From Tetradesmus obliquus (lineage: Eukaryota; Chlorophyta; Chlorophyceae; Sphaeropleales; Scenedesmaceae), in assembly GCA_030272155.1 (NCBI GenBank), contig CP126194.1, forward strand, positions 2,347,501 through 2,411,500: 64,000 nucleotides of DNA. The letters run 5' to 3'. The notes beneath the pieces were generated by a model. The model made no database searches. It saw only the letters and a list, made by a program, of their open reading frames with translations, and had not been told where the DNA came from. Below, in pieces: positions 47,247-63,938 of this stretch; the first letter of the stretch is position 1, and each line of letters opens with the position of its first letter. Position numbers and translations under genes: made by a program.

Positions 47247-49642
47247 ATGGCAAGCATGGATGTACCGTATGCTCCGGTTGCAAAAAAGCAGAGGGTGATT
47301 GAGCCTGCGGCAGCCAGCGCCCCATCAAACAACGCAGTGGATGCGGACATTCAGCTGGAGCCCGCTAGCATGCTGCTAAGCGTGCCTCGGGAAGTGCTAG
47401 TGCAAATTCTGAGTTTTATGGATGCTCCGGGCCTGCTTGCAGTCAGCCAGGTCTGCAAGGCGTTCAGGGCCTTCGACAGCAGCTCCAAGCTCAGGCTCGT
47501 TGAGTCTGTAGCTAGGATTCAGGCCTTGGCAGCATCTAGTGACCAATCAGGGCGCTGGAGGTGCGTGCAGTTGTGGGGCTGCTGCCGTCCTTGTTCCGTA
47601 TGGGTTGCCGCGTTGCCGGGCTGACCCGCAGTCCCTGTTACAGCCATGTTTCACGAGGAAATTGTTTTATTATCAGCAGCGTGCGGCAGGGCGAACGACA
47701 CCACTACAGCAGCAGTAGCTGCAGCAGGAGGTTGGGACCTGTTGCCTACCCTGATGCATGCATGCATGCATGCATCTAGGGCGTGAGCACCCTGTTCCCT
47801 GTTGACCTGACTCACCGTGCCTGTGGTTACCTCCCGCAGGAGGCGCAGCTGGCTCACCAGGCTGTTCATAGAGGACTCTGGTGTGGGCTTCAGCAACTTC
47901 AAGTGGGCCAGCAGCTCACCAGCTGCTGCAGGTGTGCCGCCGCAGTACAAGTTCATGCCACCCACAGCACCTGGCTCATACCTCAACATCAAGCTTGAGG
48001 GCATGGGCCCCAAGCTGCTGGTCTCGGACCTGTCAACAGCAGACCAGCCAGTGCTGCGCTGGCGCTTGGTGGTCCGCGGCAACACTGCTGTTGAGTTTGG
48101 CGTGGTGCCCCTCAGCATGGTGGTGAGTAACGAGCAGCATGAGTGAATGCGTGTTGTTTTGAATGTTGGCAGCAGCGTGGAATGTTTCAGCCATTTGCAA
48201 TGGTGTGAGTTGCAGTGCGGTCATGGGCTTGAGCAGCTGAAGTAGCAGCAGGAGGAACAGCATGCAGCAATGCAACGAAAGACCTTCATGCAACAACACA
48301 GTATATGCAACAACACAGTTTGCAGGAAAACGTCACATCTGCAGAGCAGCAACTGCTGTTTGCATAGCTCTTGCCGCTCATGGTCTTGTGGAGCTTTGGT
48401 TACTGGTAGGCTGCTTTATTCTGCAGGAACTTGCTGGCTTTGCGCGTTCACTGTATGCATACTCACACCTGCTGCATGCTGTTGTTGCTGCCTATTATTT
48501 CTGTCCTCCACATACAGGATGACGACAAGTCGCTGCACAAGTGCCACCAGGAGGAGAAGAAGTTTGAGCGGCTGCGTGGTAAACTGGCGGACGCTGAGCG
48601 GCCGACAGGCTTCTGCTCCAGCATCACAGTCGGCAGCATGCTGCCCTTTAAGACAGCCATCATGAAGGGCAGCGTGGTGGAGCTGCTGGCGCGGCGCGGC
48701 CGGCTGGAGATCCTGGTGCAGAACCCTCCGGATGGCCAGGAGCTGTACTGGCACAACACGCGCACAGTGCCCAAGCCATACAAGGGCCCGCGCGAGGTGC
48801 GCTTTGAGCAGGACTTCTCCCCCAACCATGATGTGAAGCTGGCGCTGACCAGCTGGGCACACGGCGCATTTGATGTGCTGCACCCCGCGCCAGGCAGCAG
48901 GCTGCTTGGGCAGGACATGCAGCGTGCGTGGGACCGGCCGGTGCAGCCGTGGAGCAACAGCGGGGAAAGCAGCAGTGAGGAGGATGAGGAGGGTGGTGAT
49001 GGTGGCAGGGCACGCCGCGCTAGCAGGGCGCAGCAAGGATCACCGCTGCAGCTGCAGGAGCAGCAGCAAAACGCAGCTGTAGAGCAGGTTGACGATGTGG
49101 TGGTAGCTGACGGGCCACAGCAGGCAGCAGCGCAGCAGCAGCAGCAGCAGCAGGCACGTCAGCAGCAGCTCAGGCAGCAGCTGTTGCAGCGGTTGATGCA
49201 GCAGCAGTCTGCGGCTCAGCAGCAGTCTGCGGCTCAGCAGCAGCAGCAAGCAGAGGCAGGTTCAAGCAGTGCAGCAGCTGCTCAGCAGCAGCAGCAGCAG
49301 CAAGCAGAGGCAGGTTCAAGCAGTGCAGCAGCTGCTCAGCAGCCGCAGCAAGCAGAGGCAGGTTCAAGCAGTGCAGCAGCTGCTCAGCAGCCGCAGCAAG
49401 CAGAGGCAGGTTCAAGCAGTGCAGCAGCTGCTCAGCAGCAGCAGCAAGCAGAGGCAGGTTCAAGCAGTGCAGCAGCTGCTCAGCAGCAACAGCCAGCAGA
49501 GGCAGGTTTAAGCAGTGCAGCAGCTGCTGCTGCTGGTACAGAAGCGGCAGCAGCTGCTGCTGCTGCAGCAGCAGAGCCTGCTTCTACCGGCCCCACATCC
49601 GAAGAGTCTACTACCAGCAGAGATGGTCAGCTGCTGGCGTAA
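47247..49642 (+). CDS. F-box protein with Gln/Ala/Ser repeat tail (573 aa)
   Basis: Three exons: 47247-47560, 47840-48122 and 48518-49642. An F-box is seen at about residues 48-90 (VPREVLVQILSFMD, then SQVCKAFRAFDSSSKLRLV), indicating a substrate adaptor of an SCF ubiquitin ligase. The middle (RRSWLTRLFIEDSGVGFSNF, GSYLNIKLEGMGPKLLVSD, ITVGSMLPFKTAIMKGSVVE, YKGPREVRFEQDFSPNHDVK) is a conserved-looking globular region I cannot assign. An acidic SSSEEDEEGG stretch and then about 170 residues of Gln/Ala/Ser repeats finish the protein. The start ATG is the first of the open frame and has MASMDVPYAP after it. Confidence 0.82.
49214..49525 (+). repeat. coding minisatellite in the F-box gene
   Basis: Six tandem copies of a 48-54 bp unit encoding QAEAGSSSAAAAQQ with varying numbers of Gln. 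GCAGAGGCAGGTT recurs at about 49250, 49304, 49352, 49400, 49448 and 49496. Length differences are whole codons, so the frame is kept. Confidence 0.9.
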
Positions 49643-51029
49643 TTTTGTTGAGTGAGCCGCAACATAGCTTGCAGCGTGCAGCATTGCTGGTGAGCAGTTC
49701 TGGGTGTTAGCCAACTCACCCCTTGCGGTGAGTTTGAGAGTTATGAATGTTGTCTTGCTAGTCAGCTGGCCCGTCCACTGCTGTCGGTTTTTCGGTGGCA
49801 AGCGGGTGCGCTGGCATCGCGGGGGATTTGCAGGCAATTGCTGCTTTGCAGGCTTTTCAAAAGGCTTGCAGGAGTTTTTCATACAGTCTGGCGCAGCAGG
49901 GTTGTGTGGCTCTGGGGACGATGGTGTGCTGGTGTGATTGCATGCGGTGGCAATGCATGTGTTCAACGACGCAGCTGTGACAAGACTGGCCGTGTTGTGG
50001 CATCTCCTGGTCAGGCCACACATGCCATTCGATGTGCAGGTGATGCATCTCTTTGTATATAATCAAGCTGCCGCGCTGCAGCTGGTAGGAAGACAGCATG
50101 TCCGTGAACAGTGCTGCAAAGTATGTTCTGACTTGTGGGGCTTGGTTGTGCCTTGCTGACATATGCTTTTGATTCAAGGCTGCTCTCCAGCAGCTTGAGC
50201 GTTGTCTGCTCTGGGCGGCGCTGATGGAGCGTCCTGTGTGCGATGGGGAGGTGTTCACTTAGCTACTGCTATGTTTAGTCGGAAGCTGACACATGGGGCA
50301 TTGTTGCCAACTTCTGGCAGACTTGCAACTGTGCAACAGCGTTGTGCTTTTGAATATATGTGCCTATGTGTGCCTATGCACGCGCAACAGTTTTGTTTGG
50401 CATCGGTAGTTGGCGAGCATGTTTGCTGTACGGGCCTGTTGATTGCCTGTTCAAACAGAGTGACGCCTGCCTCCTACGTCAGCTTACGCGGCATGGCCAA
50501 GAGCCTTCAATGGTGGCCCCGTGTGTGCTTGCAGGCACTAGCTTTAGTGCCATCCAGAGCGAATGTATGTTGAGGCTGGTGTTTGCATGTTGGTCGGCTG
50601 CATCACAATTAGCTGACCCACTTTTGAATGTTCACGTGTGTAGTGCTGGCGTGCCTGCAGCTGGCGTCTCCCTTCCGCCACTTTGTACGGCCATATCGTG
50701 CCAGGTGGGACTGCATTGGGTGCGCAGCATCAAACCATGAACCCTATGCTTTGACCACGAGCTGTGGCACTGTTATGTACCATGCTTTCTTTTTCGGTGT
50801 CCCTACGTGTGTCCGTCAGCCTAATATACAAATCGAGGATATTGCAAACAGCACACGAGCTGCGGCAGTGGACTTCGTGAGCTCCTCCACATTTAGTCGC
50901 CCAACTATCGCAGAGATTCCGATCCATGTGGAGAGCCTACTTTTTAAAACCACACTGTATTGAAATGTACAATTGACGGCAGGAGTTCCTCAAGTACTGC
51001 CGAGCAACTTGCTTTTTCCTCAGGGCTGC
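49643..51029. other. intergenic, possibly 5' exons of the LRR gene
   Basis: No exon with convincing splice and phase support was found. A 3' splice site (TTTTTCCTCAG at 51013-51023) precedes the LRR start, so an upstream non-coding or coding exon is likely, but I could not place it. Confidence 0.45.
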
Positions 51030-53172
51030 ATGGAGCCCAACAGTACCCTCAAGTACGAAGAGGCATGCAGGACGTTTGGATGCAACCCTGTGCCATATAT
51101 TTTGCAAAACCTTCAGCACAGGTGAGTGGCATCAGCAACCCAGTTGCTGCTGCTGGTAGAACACCAAAGCAGGAGAGTGCATGGTCAGGCAATCTGCTGA
51201 CATATGGTGCTATGTGGTTGCAAGGAGCAGCACTCAAGCCATTGTATTGAACGGCAACTGCAAGGAGCTGTTCTCCTCCAGGCTTACAGATGTCCAGGTG
51301 AGAAGTTCTCAAAGCAAGCAAGCCAGAGGCAGCACACACAATGTAGACGGTTGGTGTGGCTGAGCCACACTGTGCCTGCGACAGCTGAGCATGTGCAGCA
51401 CTATGATGCGTCTCAATGCAGCTGATGAGCAGCCAACTGGTCAGTTGAAAAACCAGCTCAGCAAGCCAGATGCCAACCCTGCTCTTGCTTTCATGCAGGT
51501 GGTTGCTTTGTGCGAAGCGCTGCGTGGCAGCAGCCCTGCACGCCTTGTGCTGAGTTACAACGAGCTTGGCAACACAGCAGCAAAGGCAGTTGCACAGCTG
51601 ATGCAGCCTTGTAGCGACTATGAAGATGCAGCAGAGGGATGCAAACAGGGGCTGCTGGAGTTGGAGCTCAGCAGCAACCAAATCACAGCAGAGGGGGCAG
51701 CTGCCCTGGCAGATGCTTTAGCACAGCCGGAGTGCACGCTGCAGGTAGGGGGTGGGGCTGACGGCAGTAGCGCATCCTTTAGACAGTCTCTTGTCAGTTA
51801 CACAACGCTTGGGAAGCAGTCCGCATCAGCACATGCTCAGCATCAACGAAGCCAGGTCTACCAAGCTGGTGTGCAGTACTTGTAGGGCGGCTGCGAAGAT
51901 GCACTCTGTCAAAGCAGTTGACATTTTCTGTCTGCATCTGATGCTGCTGCAGCGGCTAGTGCTCAGTCACAATGCCCTAGGTGATGCAGGCATCACAACG
52001 CTGTCAGAAGCCCTGCAGCACAACACCTCCCTGCGGCACCTCGATATCAGCAACACGCAGCCAACTGAGAAAGGCGTTATCAGCCTCGCCGTCACCCTAG
52101 CAGACCACAACCGCAGCCTGACCAGCTTGCGCCTGGCGAGCCCCCTGCTGCAGCAGCGCCCGCAGCAGGACACCACCACGCACCTGGCGCACATGCTGGC
52201 ACGCAACAGCAGCTTGCAGGAGCTGCAGCTGAGCAAGGCAGGCCTGACGGATGATGCGCTGGAGTGCCTGGTGCAGTATGGGCTGCTGAGGGGTGGGGCA
52301 GTGCAGCGGCTGGACTTGAGTGCCAACAGGTTCTCCAGCCTTGCAGGTGCGCTGATGCGACATTATGAATTTGTACGGCTGGCCCAGGGCGCAGCGGGGC
52401 GCATGCAGCACTGATGCAGCTCCTCAACTTGAGGCACAGGCTGCAGTTTGTACTGTGCATGCTTGGGCAGCGAAGGCAGGGAAGCTGCCGCACACTTGTG
52501 TCGACTGTTGTCATGCCATACGCTGGCACTGCCACCAGTGCCGGTGATGGTACGCTGCACTGCAGCAGCAGCTGGACTGCTAGGGGACCACTCACCAACA
52601 CTGTACCCTACCTGTGCTCCCGTTGCATTGAAAAATCCACGCCCCGCCTATGCTAGACCCATGTATTGACATGGAGTTTACAGAGTTTTTAGCGTGTGAA
52701 GCAGATGGAAGAAGTGTTACATGACACAATACCTTGATTGTCCTCCATTTCATACTGCCAAAATCACCACCTATCTCTTCACTTGATGCCCTCTGCAGGC
52801 CAGCACATCTGGCTCCTGCTGTCCGCTGGCAGCTGCAGCTTGCGCCACCTCAACCTGTCCAGCATTCGCTTGCAGGACGAAGCCGCGCTGCACATCGCAG
52901 CATGCCTGCCCAGCTGCACAGACCTGGAGCACTTGGACCTCAGCAGCTGCAGCATCGGCGACAAGGGGCTTGCCGCGCTGATCGCAGCAGCAGGCAAGGC
53001 AGGCCCAAAGCTGCGTGTGTTGAAGCTGTGGGGCAATGGCTTTGGAGGCAGCTCGAGCCAGGCGCTGCACCTGCTGAGGCAGCAGCGCGGCAGGGAAGGG
53101 TTGGTGGCGGACGTGACGACGTACGTGGTGGATGGCGCGCCCTGCGTTGCTCAGCAGGATGCAGGCTGCTAG
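51030..53172 (+). CDS. RNI-type leucine-rich-repeat protein (373 aa)
   Basis: Five exons: 51030-51121, 51282-51297, 51499-51744, 51953-52346 and 52799-53172. The 16-nt second exon encodes only the RLTDVQ junction, but it restores both phase and the LRR pattern. At least nine repeats are visible, including LVLSYNELGN, LELSSNQITAEGA, LVLSHNALGDAG, LDISNTQPTEKG, LQLSKAGLTDDA, LDLSANRFS, LNLSSIRLQDEA, LDLSSCSIGDKG and LKLWGNGFGG. This is the ribonuclease-inhibitor spacing. The C-terminus DVTTYVVDGAPCVAQ is reminiscent of LRRC34-type proteins, which I give as a possible relative only. There is no kinase, TIR or transmembrane segment, so it is probably cytosolic or nuclear. The ATG lies in an exon preceded by an acceptor, so more N-terminal sequence is possible. 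Confidence 0.78.
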
Positions 53173-54391
53173 CTCTAGCCGTCGCTAGCTCTGCAACCCT
53201 TGGTGAGCATGTGATTACTTTGCTGTGGAGTTTCCGATAGGGTTTGTCAACGAGCTGGTGGTACACTCAGCCACGCGTATGGTGGGCCTGCCTGGGTGCT
53301 GCCAGTGCCCCAGTGTTGTGTTTTATGGAAAGGGTCCAAGCCCCGAGCAGTGCTCTGATGCACAACGTGCATTGTTCAGCATGCTGGGAGCCCTGTCAGC
53401 AACATTTGTGGTGGTATCGTGTGTGCGACATGTTACACTGATGGGTATGCATCATGGGCACCAACAGGTCACCTCTGTCACTCCATTACGCAGCCTGTGC
53501 CAAGTGCAGGGGAAAGGGAACCAGCAGTGTCACTAGCAACCCCACACCCGCATATGTAGCTGTCTGCTGCCTGTACATGTACATGACCCTACCAAATGAC
53601 CGTGAGGGCGGCCATAACAGACCACAAGCCACAAAACATCCATGCAAAAGGCCGCAGAAGCACATCATTGACATCATGGTGCCTACACATGGGCTTGAGC
53701 CATGAAGCGCCAGACTGTAAAATGGCAGTGCCTGGCCATGTCTAAAATGCAGCGCAGCCTGTCAAACTGGGTCCACAACTGCAGTGTATTGCGTGAACCG
53801 ATGGGTTGGCGACTGATGGAAGTTGCTGTCAGCGTCACCACAACTATACCAACACAGGTCGATGCGCAGCAGCTCTTGGGAAGCTGACCTGTACACAGTT
53901 GACGGATCAGACTTGCCACTAAGATGCGCCACTCAATATCAAGTGTTGCATGCTAACATACTTAACACAACGCTCACGTCAACATGCAAAGCCTCCCTGC
54001 TCGGAATGAAAGCAGCTGCAGTCAGGCAACGCTGCGGCAACTTGACACGGTTGTACAACGCTTGTAGCTCGCAAGCTGTCGAAGGCCGACAGCCGGTGTG
54101 GTGCCTAAACACTACTAGCCTAGTAGGCTGGCAATAAAACAGCTGATCACGTAGAGCAGCTGCTACGCAGGGTGATATGGTACATGTAGTGCACAATCAG
54201 CATCGCTGCTGGCGCTGCGAGCCCCAACAGCAAACTGCCGAAACTGGCTGCCTGTAGCATGCTGCTGCTGCTGCTGCTGCCGCCGCCGCTGCTGCTGCGC
54301 TGCACATCAACCATGTGCGCATGCACAGCAGCACTTGCTGTCAGCAAAGCAAGCACCAAGCACACCAGCCAATCCCTCTTGCTGCTTTCCA
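53173..54391. other. convergent intergenic region
   Basis: This lies between the 3' ends of the LRR gene (plus) and AGT2 (minus). A CTG/CCG run occurs at about 54259-54300. No gene supported; the short open frames here are low complexity. Confidence 0.5.
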
Positions 54392-59022
<4,631 letters not shown>

Positions 59023-60593
59023 GTTTGAGCCAGCAAACAGTGAAGGCACTGTGAACGGCAAGCTGCAGGCAACGGTAGTCCTGTTTCACGGGTCGTGCAG
59101 GCAAACAGAAGCGTAGTAAAAACAACACGACCAATAGCTTTAGCTGATCATGAAGGAATCACGTTCTGCAGCACCTGTTCTGTACTAGGGCTCTACGCTC
59201 ACTCTTCCGCGATTGCATAAGCACGTCGATACGTAGAGTTTGGGCCCGATCAACGCTGTATCAGTTTAAATATGTTATCTCATAAGCAATTGGCTTGTAT
59301 GCATATGCCCTGCTTGCATGGCTGATGGGGTAGGAAAACCTAGTACTGCCTCCACCAGGTGCTCACATGCCTCCCTGACTTATGTGCGATATCACAGGTC
59401 AAAGAGCGGCTGACGCTCACTGGCCAATTTCAGCCTGATCCAAAGTATTTTGAGCCAGCGGCTTCACCATCACCCAACCCCAGTGTGAGTTGCCGATCGT
59501 CAAGCTACTTGCTGAACTTCAGCTGCCAGCTTGCACAGCTGGTGTGACACCACCACCAGCCAGGCCATGTGGTATGGCCACTTTGCGATACATGAAACAG
59601 AGCAGCTGAAAGATCATGCGGCTGTTTCCAGGCCTTCCTCAGCTTGTGCAGCTGTGGGCGCTTGGCCTGTCATCCGCAGACTGGGCAACACCAGCAGTTG
59701 GGTGCATGGCAATGCATGAAGGTATGCGTAAGCCACGCCATTGTCGTTAGGGCTCCCCAAATGAAGACGTGACAGCCATTTATCGTGTCAGCTGGATGCT
59801 GTTCTGAGGCATCACCTGGCAGCCTGCGGCACTGACTTTTTGGCAGCACTGACATTTTCAGCCAGTCTGTGCCACAGTCTGCAAAAGCATGTTGTGCAAC
59901 AACATCGATGGTATCAATCTGCGTGCTCAGGGCTTAGCTTATCGCCATGCATCTGGCCTGCATTGAAAGATACTCCAGTCGCAACCAAAAAACAGTCCTG
60001 CCTTAGCAGGCCAACACGCAACACCAACTGCAACAGCAGGAGACTAGCTGGCAAACACATTGCATCGTGTGGCAACACCGCCACAATGCAGTTCAACAAC
60101 GTATACACTATGCTGAGCTCTTTAACTAAAGTCACACCACATATGAGGCCCATCACAACAACGCAGTTCTTGCAGCACATGAGCAGCAGGGTCAATTGTA
60201 ATGACTTGTATTGCGTTCACATGCAGACACAGTGCCGTGGGCAACGCAAGGCTGAGTTGTAAGCTGGCTGATGTCCATGCACTTGATCACTGCTTGCATG
60301 GACTGCATGCGTAGAACGCATATCAAATCTTGAGAGCATGTGCAGAACAGAAACATACTTTACTGTACATGGATCGCACACGACTGCTGCAACCCCACTC
60401 AACCAACTCAACCTTGCCAACGAAATCAAACCAAACCAGCAGTTGCTCTCTCAAGTGCCCACTGCTACAACCAAGCCCCACTTGCCTCACAGCCCTGCAG
60501 CCTTGCTCAGCCGCGCCTCGGTTGCCGTTTGTACTTTGCCAACAAGAAGCAAATCAGCCGGGGCTATGCCACCAGCCCACAGCTGCATCCAGC
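59023..60593. other. intergenic between LACS and AGT2 genes
   Basis: About 1.57 kb with no supported exon. The left part must hold the AGT2 promoter and the right part the LACS 3' flank, including one unit of the 107-bp repeat. Confidence 0.5.
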
Positions 60594-60635
60594 TCACAGC
60601 CCTGCAGCCTTGCTCAGCCGCGCCTTGGCTGCTGC
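60487..60635. repeat. 107-bp tandem duplication at the LACS stop codon
   Basis: TCACAGCCCTGCAGCCTTGC and the following CTCAGCCGCGCCT occur at 60487 and again at 60594, where they encode the last residues and stop of the acyl-CoA synthetase. The left unit is therefore a copy of the 3' coding end in the 3' flank. Confidence 0.9.
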
Positions 60636-63600
60636 TGCTGCGTTGATGCTCTGGTACATCAGATCCAGCTGCGCCTGGTAGTGCTGCTGCAGCTGCGGCC
60701 GCTTCAGCTTGAAGGTGGGCGTCATGAGGTCGTTGTCAACGCTGAACTGGCTGCAGTCTGTGTGCAGGGCCTTGACCTGCTCAAAGCCGGCAAGCTTGCC
60801 GCTGCGGCCGGCTGCCTGCAGCTCGCTCAGCAGGAATGCACGCGTCTCCGGGTGCAGCGCGACATCCTGCAGTAGGCACGAGAATATATGTTATGTTGGT
60901 ATGTTAAGATGGCGGCACAGAGTGTACGTCAGCATTATGTTGGTCGGCAGTTAGCCTGCAAGATGTGGAGACGAGCGGAGTCGTGAGAAGAGCAGATCAG
61001 GGCAGCCGCAGCCAACACAATAGAGACCCCAAGCAGCAACCCACGGCTGGGCCACTCAGGCGTGCATGCCTTGTGTATCGTTAGGTCTGCAGAGCTCAGG
61101 ATTGATGAGGCAGGTGCCGGCTGCCTGCCCGCAGCTGCTGTTGCAATGTAGCAATTGTTTTTCAAAAGCGCACCTGGTAGGTGCCGCGGATGCCCCTGCC
61201 TGCCGCCCATGCCATGATGGGCTTCTCTGCCGGCACCGCCACCGCCACCAGGCAGCTCTCAAAGCTGTTGCCGTACACCCACACCTGCTCCACCAGCGGG
61301 CAGGACTTGAGCACGTTCTCAATCTTCTCCACGGCAATGTACTCGCCTGCGAGGTGCGGCAGATACAGGCAGGGTAGCATGTCAGTGCCTAATGCGATTT
61401 GATATGTAGCACTGAAAAGAGACCCTGCTGTTACAGTACAGCGACGTTGCCGGTGTCTCTGTCTGGGCCGCACACTAGACTTGTCAGCTCACGTGTGGCA
61501 TCTTGGTGTGTAACATTACCAAGGTGTGTGCGAGCTGACAAGTACTGGTGTGCGGTCCAACCAGACACATTGGTTGATGCTGCTACTGGTGTGCACCAGG
61601 CAGTATCAGGGGAGTGTGTGTGCAGGGCTGCAGCGGCGGCAGCAGCAGCAGCAGCGCTCACCCTGTGCCAGCTTGAAGATGTTCTTCTTGCGGTCGATGA
61701 CCTGCAGCGTGCCGTCACCCACCAGGCGCGCAATGTCGCCGGTGTGGAAGAAGCCGTCAGCGTCTGCGCAGCAGCAGCACCAGCAGCAGCAGCAGCAGCA
61801 GCAACAGCAACAGCAGGGAAAAGCCTGATCGTCAGCCAAGGCAGCGTGTGTGTTGCCGAGAGGCTACAGCCTCAGCTGATTATATGCTCCCATGCAGCCA
61901 GCGACTAATCAGCTGTCAGACGCAAGCGCACCGCAACAGCAGCCACCATACAAACTCAAGCACACACACAATGCTCTGTTTACTAATCAGCAAGGGGCTA
62001 TGCAGCTGCAGCCAGGCGTTGTCACAGAGTACACACTCACCGATGCACTCCTTGGTAAGCCCCGGCTGCTTGTAGTAGCCTGAGAACAGGCCTGGCCCGC
62101 GGATGCACACCTCCCCGGTGGGCGGCTCAGCTGCTGGGTCGTACCCCATCTCTGGCACTGCCTCCAGCCGCACCTCCACGCCTGCGGCAGCAATGCGACA
62201 CAACACAGCTCAGTACATTCCAGTACATTTCAGTAATGTAAACGCATTTTCAGGATTGATACCTGCAGGAAGCCACTGCCAGTGGCCCATTTCAGGCGCT
62301 GCCTCCAGCCGCACCTCCACGCCTGGTGCAGCAGCCAAAGGCAGGTGATGCTGTGAATCTTATCGTCGGCATTACGTGAACCTGGCTGGGGGGGCTGTCA
62401 CTGGCAAGTTGGATGTATGTAGAAGATAACACAACACGTGCAGCCAACACTGGATGGTTGGCGAGGATGTCATAAGCAAATCATTCAATCTCAGCACGAT
62501 GCGCATTGGCAGCATCACGCACCTGGCATGGGTGCGCCGACTGTGCCGATGGTATCCCAGCGGAAGGGCTCCGCAATGCTGCTGGCGGCACACGTCTCAG
62601 TCAAGCCGTAGCCCTGCAGCACCGGCGCACACATCGCGCAGGACAGGAACTCCTGTGTGGGCTGCGCGAGGGGCGCTGCGCCGCTGAGGATGAGGCGCAC
62701 GCGGCCGCCCAGCTTGGCCTTGATGGCGTTGAAAGCGAGGGCGTCTGCCAGGGGTGAGGCCTGCATGCATCAAGCGCGGCACAGTGTGAGGATGCTAAGG
62801 TTTGATTTGTGTGTGCCAGCAGTCGCCCAGCTTGGCCTTGATGGCGTTGAAGGCGAGGGCGTCAGCCAGCAGCGAGGCCTGCATGTGTTAGACAGGGAAC
62901 AGCAGCAATGGCACAGCACAAAGTGTGGGTGTGTCTGGGTGTGGTGTGTGCCAGGAGGCTGCCCAGCTTGGTCTTGATGGCGTTGAATGCCAGCGCATCA
63001 GCCAGCGGGGAAGCCTGGTTGCAAGCATGCGAAGCACAAGATCAAACGACTTGATTGTCAGCGCTGTCGCCTGGCGACACATGGCAGCCAGCGCCAAACA
63101 CTGCGTGCTTTGCACTGCAAGCCGGCTGCAGGTGGTGCTGCTGAGCTGATGCTGCCAAGGTGCCGGCAATGCTTCGTGTCTTCATTGTCTGCAGCTCACC
63201 TTGTCGTGCTTGATGCCGCGCTTCATGAAGTACGACTTGCGCCACAGGCACAGGTGGAACACCAGCCACTTGAGCACATTGGCGCGCAGCTGCGAGCAGG
63301 GCAGAGACAGCACAACAGGCATCGCTGTCAGTGCTCAGCCTGTGCAGCATACGCACGCCCTAGGCCATGCCCTTTTAGGCACACAGTGCTCGTGCTCCAG
63401 CAACAGCTTGCAGGTGACCACTGCTTGGCTGCAATTTCTCCACTGCCCCTTGCAGCACCTGCTGTTCGCCCTCCTGCTGCTGCTGCTGTTGCCGCCGCGC
63501 ACCTGCTCGTTGATGCCCAAGCAGGTGCATTCGGACAAGCTGCGGGCCAAACACGCCGCCTGTGAGCCTCTCTATTGGTGTTTCACCAATAGAAACCCAC

Positions 63601-63938
63601 TGCCGGTTAAACATGCACCCAGCCAAACACGCTGCCGGTCAAGGATGCTGCCGGTCCCTAAAAAGCATATTTACTGTTACTCCTCCAACCCCTCAACAAA
63701 ATTCCATATACTCCCAAACTTCCAACTGCCAATACATACATTGTTCCCAAGTTCTAATCCCAAAACACGCCCCCCACCCACCTGCTCGTTGATGCCGGCG
63801 TAGATGCGGTCAAACACGCGCGGCACTCCGCAGAAGAGGCTGGGGCGCAGCGCCTTGATGTCGTCCAGCACCTTGGGGATCTCGCCCTGCCAGTAGCCAA
63901 TGCTGCCGCCCTTGTGCAGCATGAACTCCTCCGCCAGC
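60594..63938 (-). CDS. long-chain acyl-CoA synthetase, 3' part (5' end outside window)
   Basis: Seven exons: 63782-63938, 63200-63289, 62523-62760, 62041-62181, 61662-61763, 61174-61346 and 60594-60866, giving about 390 C-terminal residues. LACS activates fatty acids with ATP and CoA for lipid synthesis or beta-oxidation. Family landmarks: [136 protein letters not shown] and [19 protein letters not shown]. The AMP-binding TSGTTG-type motif and the N-terminus lie to the right of 64000, so targeting cannot be judged. The C-terminus (ARLSKAAGL) is not a canonical SKL peroxisomal signal. The 63938 exon start is phase 2, so it continues from an upstream exon. Confidence 0.92.
62297..62322 (-). repeat. 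duplicate of the start of LACS exon 62041-62181
   Basis: [13 protein letters not shown] follows an AG acceptor at 62322, against [13 protein letters not shown] at 62181, an offset of 141 bp. The copy keeps the acceptor and phase but runs into intron after about 15 codons. Confidence 0.85.
62824..63014 (-). repeat. two extra copies of the start of LACS exon 62523-62760
   Basis: The exon starts [18 protein letters not shown] at 62760. Copies start at 62878 ([18 protein letters not shown]) and 63014 ([18 protein letters not shown]), spaced 118 and 136 bp, each after an AG acceptor. Neither copy has a donor in the right place, so they cannot act as cassette exons in the same phase. Confidence 0.92.
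63503..63560 (-). repeat. duplicate of the end of LACS exon 63782-63938
   Basis: [18 protein letters not shown] with a GTGCGC donor (ending at 63503) mirrors [13 protein letters not shown] with its GTGGGT donor (63782), 279 bp away. The middle codons differ, so this is an older copy. Confidence 0.7.
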
